A stretch of 8,367 nucleotides of DNA from positions 1 through 8,367 of the forward strand of contig JAEEJD010000024.1 in the NCBI GenBank assembly GCA_016281675.1, read 5' to 3'. Under the pieces are notes generated by a model. That model was not told the DNA's origin. It searched no databases and saw only the letters and a program-made list of their open reading frames with translations. Shown piece after piece: positions 6,977-8,367 of this stretch. Position 1 is the first letter of the stretch, and each line of letters opens with the position of its first letter. The DNA comes from Lachnospiraceae bacterium. Lineage in GTDB: Bacteria; Bacillota_A; Clostridia; Lachnospirales; Lachnospiraceae. Both the position numbers and the translations under genes were made by a program.

Positions 6977-8367
6977 ATGGGTGGATTTTTCGGAGTTGCT
7001 TCAAAGAAAGACTGTGTTTGGGATCTGTTCTTCGGAACCGATTATCATTCGCATCTTGGAACACGTCGTGCCGGAATGACCGTATACGGCGAGAAAGGAT
7101 TTGACCGTGCGATCCACAACATAACCAATTCGCCGTTTAGGACAAAGTTTGACAGGGATGTTGCGGAGCTGAAAGGTAATCTTGGTATCGGATGTATTTC
7201 CGATTACGAGCCTCAGCCGCTTCTGATACAGTCGCATCTCGGAACGTATGCGATAACGACCGTGGGACGAATTGACAATCTTGACGAGCTTGTCGCGGAA
7301 GTATTGAAAGGACGCACGCAGTTTCTTGCGATGAGCGGGAGCAACATCAACCCGACCGAACTTGCGGCGTGTCTTATCAATCAGAAAGATTCATTTGTCG
7401 AAGGAATAAAATACGTTCAGGAAAGAGTCGAAGGATCGCTCACACTGATGATCATGACGACCGAAGGAATATATGCCGCCAGGGATTTGTACGGAAGAAC
7501 TCCGGTCATGATCGGACAGAAGGATGACAGTTACTGTGTCTCGTTTGAGAGCTTCGCATATATCAATCTCGGCTACTCCGATGCAAAAGAGCTCGGCCCC
7601 GGAGAGATAGTCTACGTCACGCCGGATGGCTTTGAGACCGTATCGCCTGCGGGTTCCGTTATGAAGATATGTACGTTCCTGTGGATATATTACGGATACC
7701 CCAATTCGACATACGAGGGTGTTAACGTTGAGGATATGAGATATAACTGCGGAGCGATGCTTGCGGATCGAGACGATGTGCATCCCGATATCGTAGCCGG
7801 TGTTCCGGATTCGGGTATCGCCCATGCGATAGGTTATGCCAACAAGTCCGGAATTCCTTTTGCAAGACCTTTCATCAAGTACACTCCGACATGGCCCAGA
7901 TCGTTCATGCCTACGGATCAGAGCATGAGAAATCTCATCGCGCACATGAAGCTCATTCCGGTTGATACGCTTATAAGGGGCAAGTCGCTTCTTCTTATCG
8001 ATGACTCGATAGTTAGAGGAACGCAGCTTCGCGAGACAACCGAGTTCCTGTACAGCAGCGGTGCCAGAGAAGTACATGTACGTCCCGCATGTCCGCCTCT
8101 GTTATACGGATGTAAGTTCCTGAATTTCTCCAGATCGAATTCGGAATACGATCTTATAACGAGACGTGTTATAAGGGAAAGAGAAGGGGAAAACGTTTCG
8201 GAAGAAGTGCTTGCCGATTATGCCGATCCCGACAGCAGGAATTACAGTGAGATGCTTGAGGAGATCAGGAAACAGCTCGGCTTTACGTCACTTCGGTTCC
8301 ACCGCCTCGACGATATGGTCAAGTCAGTGGGCATCGACAAATCAAAGCTGTGCACATACTGCTGGGA
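6977..8367 (+). CDS. PurF-like amidophosphoribosyltransferase homologue without the glutaminase nucleophile, 3'-truncated by window edge
   Basis: 463 codons are visible; by comparison with PurF (about 476 in B. subtilis) only a short tail is missing. PurF makes phosphoribosylamine from PRPP and glutamine, the first step of purine synthesis. The C-terminal half is a clear type I phosphoribosyltransferase: GVPDSGIAHAIGYA block and the PRPP motif LLLIDDSIVRGT (338-349). Cys 232, 379, 459 and 462 line up with the four Fe-S ligands of B. subtilis PurF. The N-terminal Ntn-type half is recognisable (GTDYHSHLGTRRAGM) but altered: the start is MGGFFG where PurF has Cys, the GHVRYSTAG block reads GIGCISDYEP (70-79), HNGNL reads TVGRIDN (95-101), and the SDTE block reads SNINPTE (122-128). 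Glutamine hydrolysis is therefore very unlikely. It may use free ammonia, act on another substrate, or be regulatory. I withhold the symbol purF for this reason. No purine-type regulatory element is evident upstream. Confidence 0.88.
   Translation, partial: MGGFFGVASKKDCVWDLFFGTDYHSHLGTRRAGMTVYGEKGFDRAIHNITNSPFRTKFDRDVAELKGNLGIGCISDYEPQPLLIQSHLGTYAITTVGRIDNLDELVAEVLKGRTQFLAMSGSNINPTELAACLINQKDSFVEGIKYVQERVEGSLTLMIMTTEGIYAARDLYGRTPVMIGQKDDSYCVSFESFAYINLGYSDAKELGPGEIVYVTPDGFETVSPAGSVMKICTFLWIYYGYPNSTYEGVNVEDMRYNCGAMLADRDDVHPDIVAGVPDSGIAHAIGYANKSGIPFARPFIKYTPTWPRSFMPTDQSMRNLIAHMKLIPVDTLIRGKSLLLIDDSIVRGTQLRETTEFLYSSGAREVHVRPACPPLLYGCKFLNFSRSNSEYDLITRRVIREREGENVSEEVLADYADPDSRNYSEMLEEIRKQLGFTSLRFHRLDDMVKSVGIDKSKLCTYCW

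Noticed and set aside
6924..7082. Small plus-strand frame starting at 6924 that could be a leader peptide before the PurF-like gene
   Set aside because: It has no ribosome site, runs about 100 bases into the PurF-like gene in another frame, and resembles nothing known.
7391..8077. Minus-strand open frame of about 228 codons opposite the PurF-like gene
   Set aside because: It is a shadow of the PurF-like coding frame, with no recognisable motif.

Overview
The window is a single plus-strand run of six genes with roughly balanced G+C. It reads as chromosome from a low-to-mid-GC Firmicute, most likely a clostridial or Lachnospiraceae-like anaerobe. That placement is inferred from the protein types, the strong AGGAG-type ribosome sites and the tight gene packing; no rRNA or other marker gene is present to settle it. 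I see no mobile element, tRNA, CRISPR array or phage gene.

Layout: (1) The 3' nine-tenths of valS (valyl-tRNA synthetase) runs in from the left edge and stops at 2429. (2) After 33 bases comes a FapA/DUF342-family protein (2463-3848). (3) A very small acidic gene of 49 codons (3845-3994) overlaps its neighbours by ATGA at both ends. (4) A zinc-ribbon, TPR, single-pass membrane protein (3991-5394) follows. (5) Sixteen bases on is a polytopic membrane protein that looks like a GT-C/PMT-type glycosyltransferase (5411-6889). (6) After an 87-base gap comes a PurF-like protein (6977 to beyond the right edge). No convincing rho-independent terminator separates any of these genes, so one transcript could cover valS to the glycosyltransferase. 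The PurF-like gene may have its own promoter in an AT-rich stretch just upstream.

Two things stand out. The first is the PurF-like protein. It keeps the phosphoribosyltransferase PRPP motif and four cysteines that line up with the Fe-S ligands of Bacillus-type PurF. Its glutaminase half has lost the Cys nucleophile (it starts MGGFFG instead of MCGI-G) and the other glutamine-site motifs. It is therefore very unlikely to use glutamine and is probably a paralogue with a changed nitrogen donor or a different job. The second is the trio of FapA-like protein, 49-residue acidic protein and zinc-ribbon/TPR membrane protein. Their start and stop codons interlock, which suggests a coupled module of unknown function at the membrane; no flagellar or motility gene is in view to explain the FapA homologue.

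Family assignments were made by reading motifs by eye. No database search, structure prediction or alignment was run, and comparisons with B. subtilis or E. coli PurF rely on recalled family motifs.
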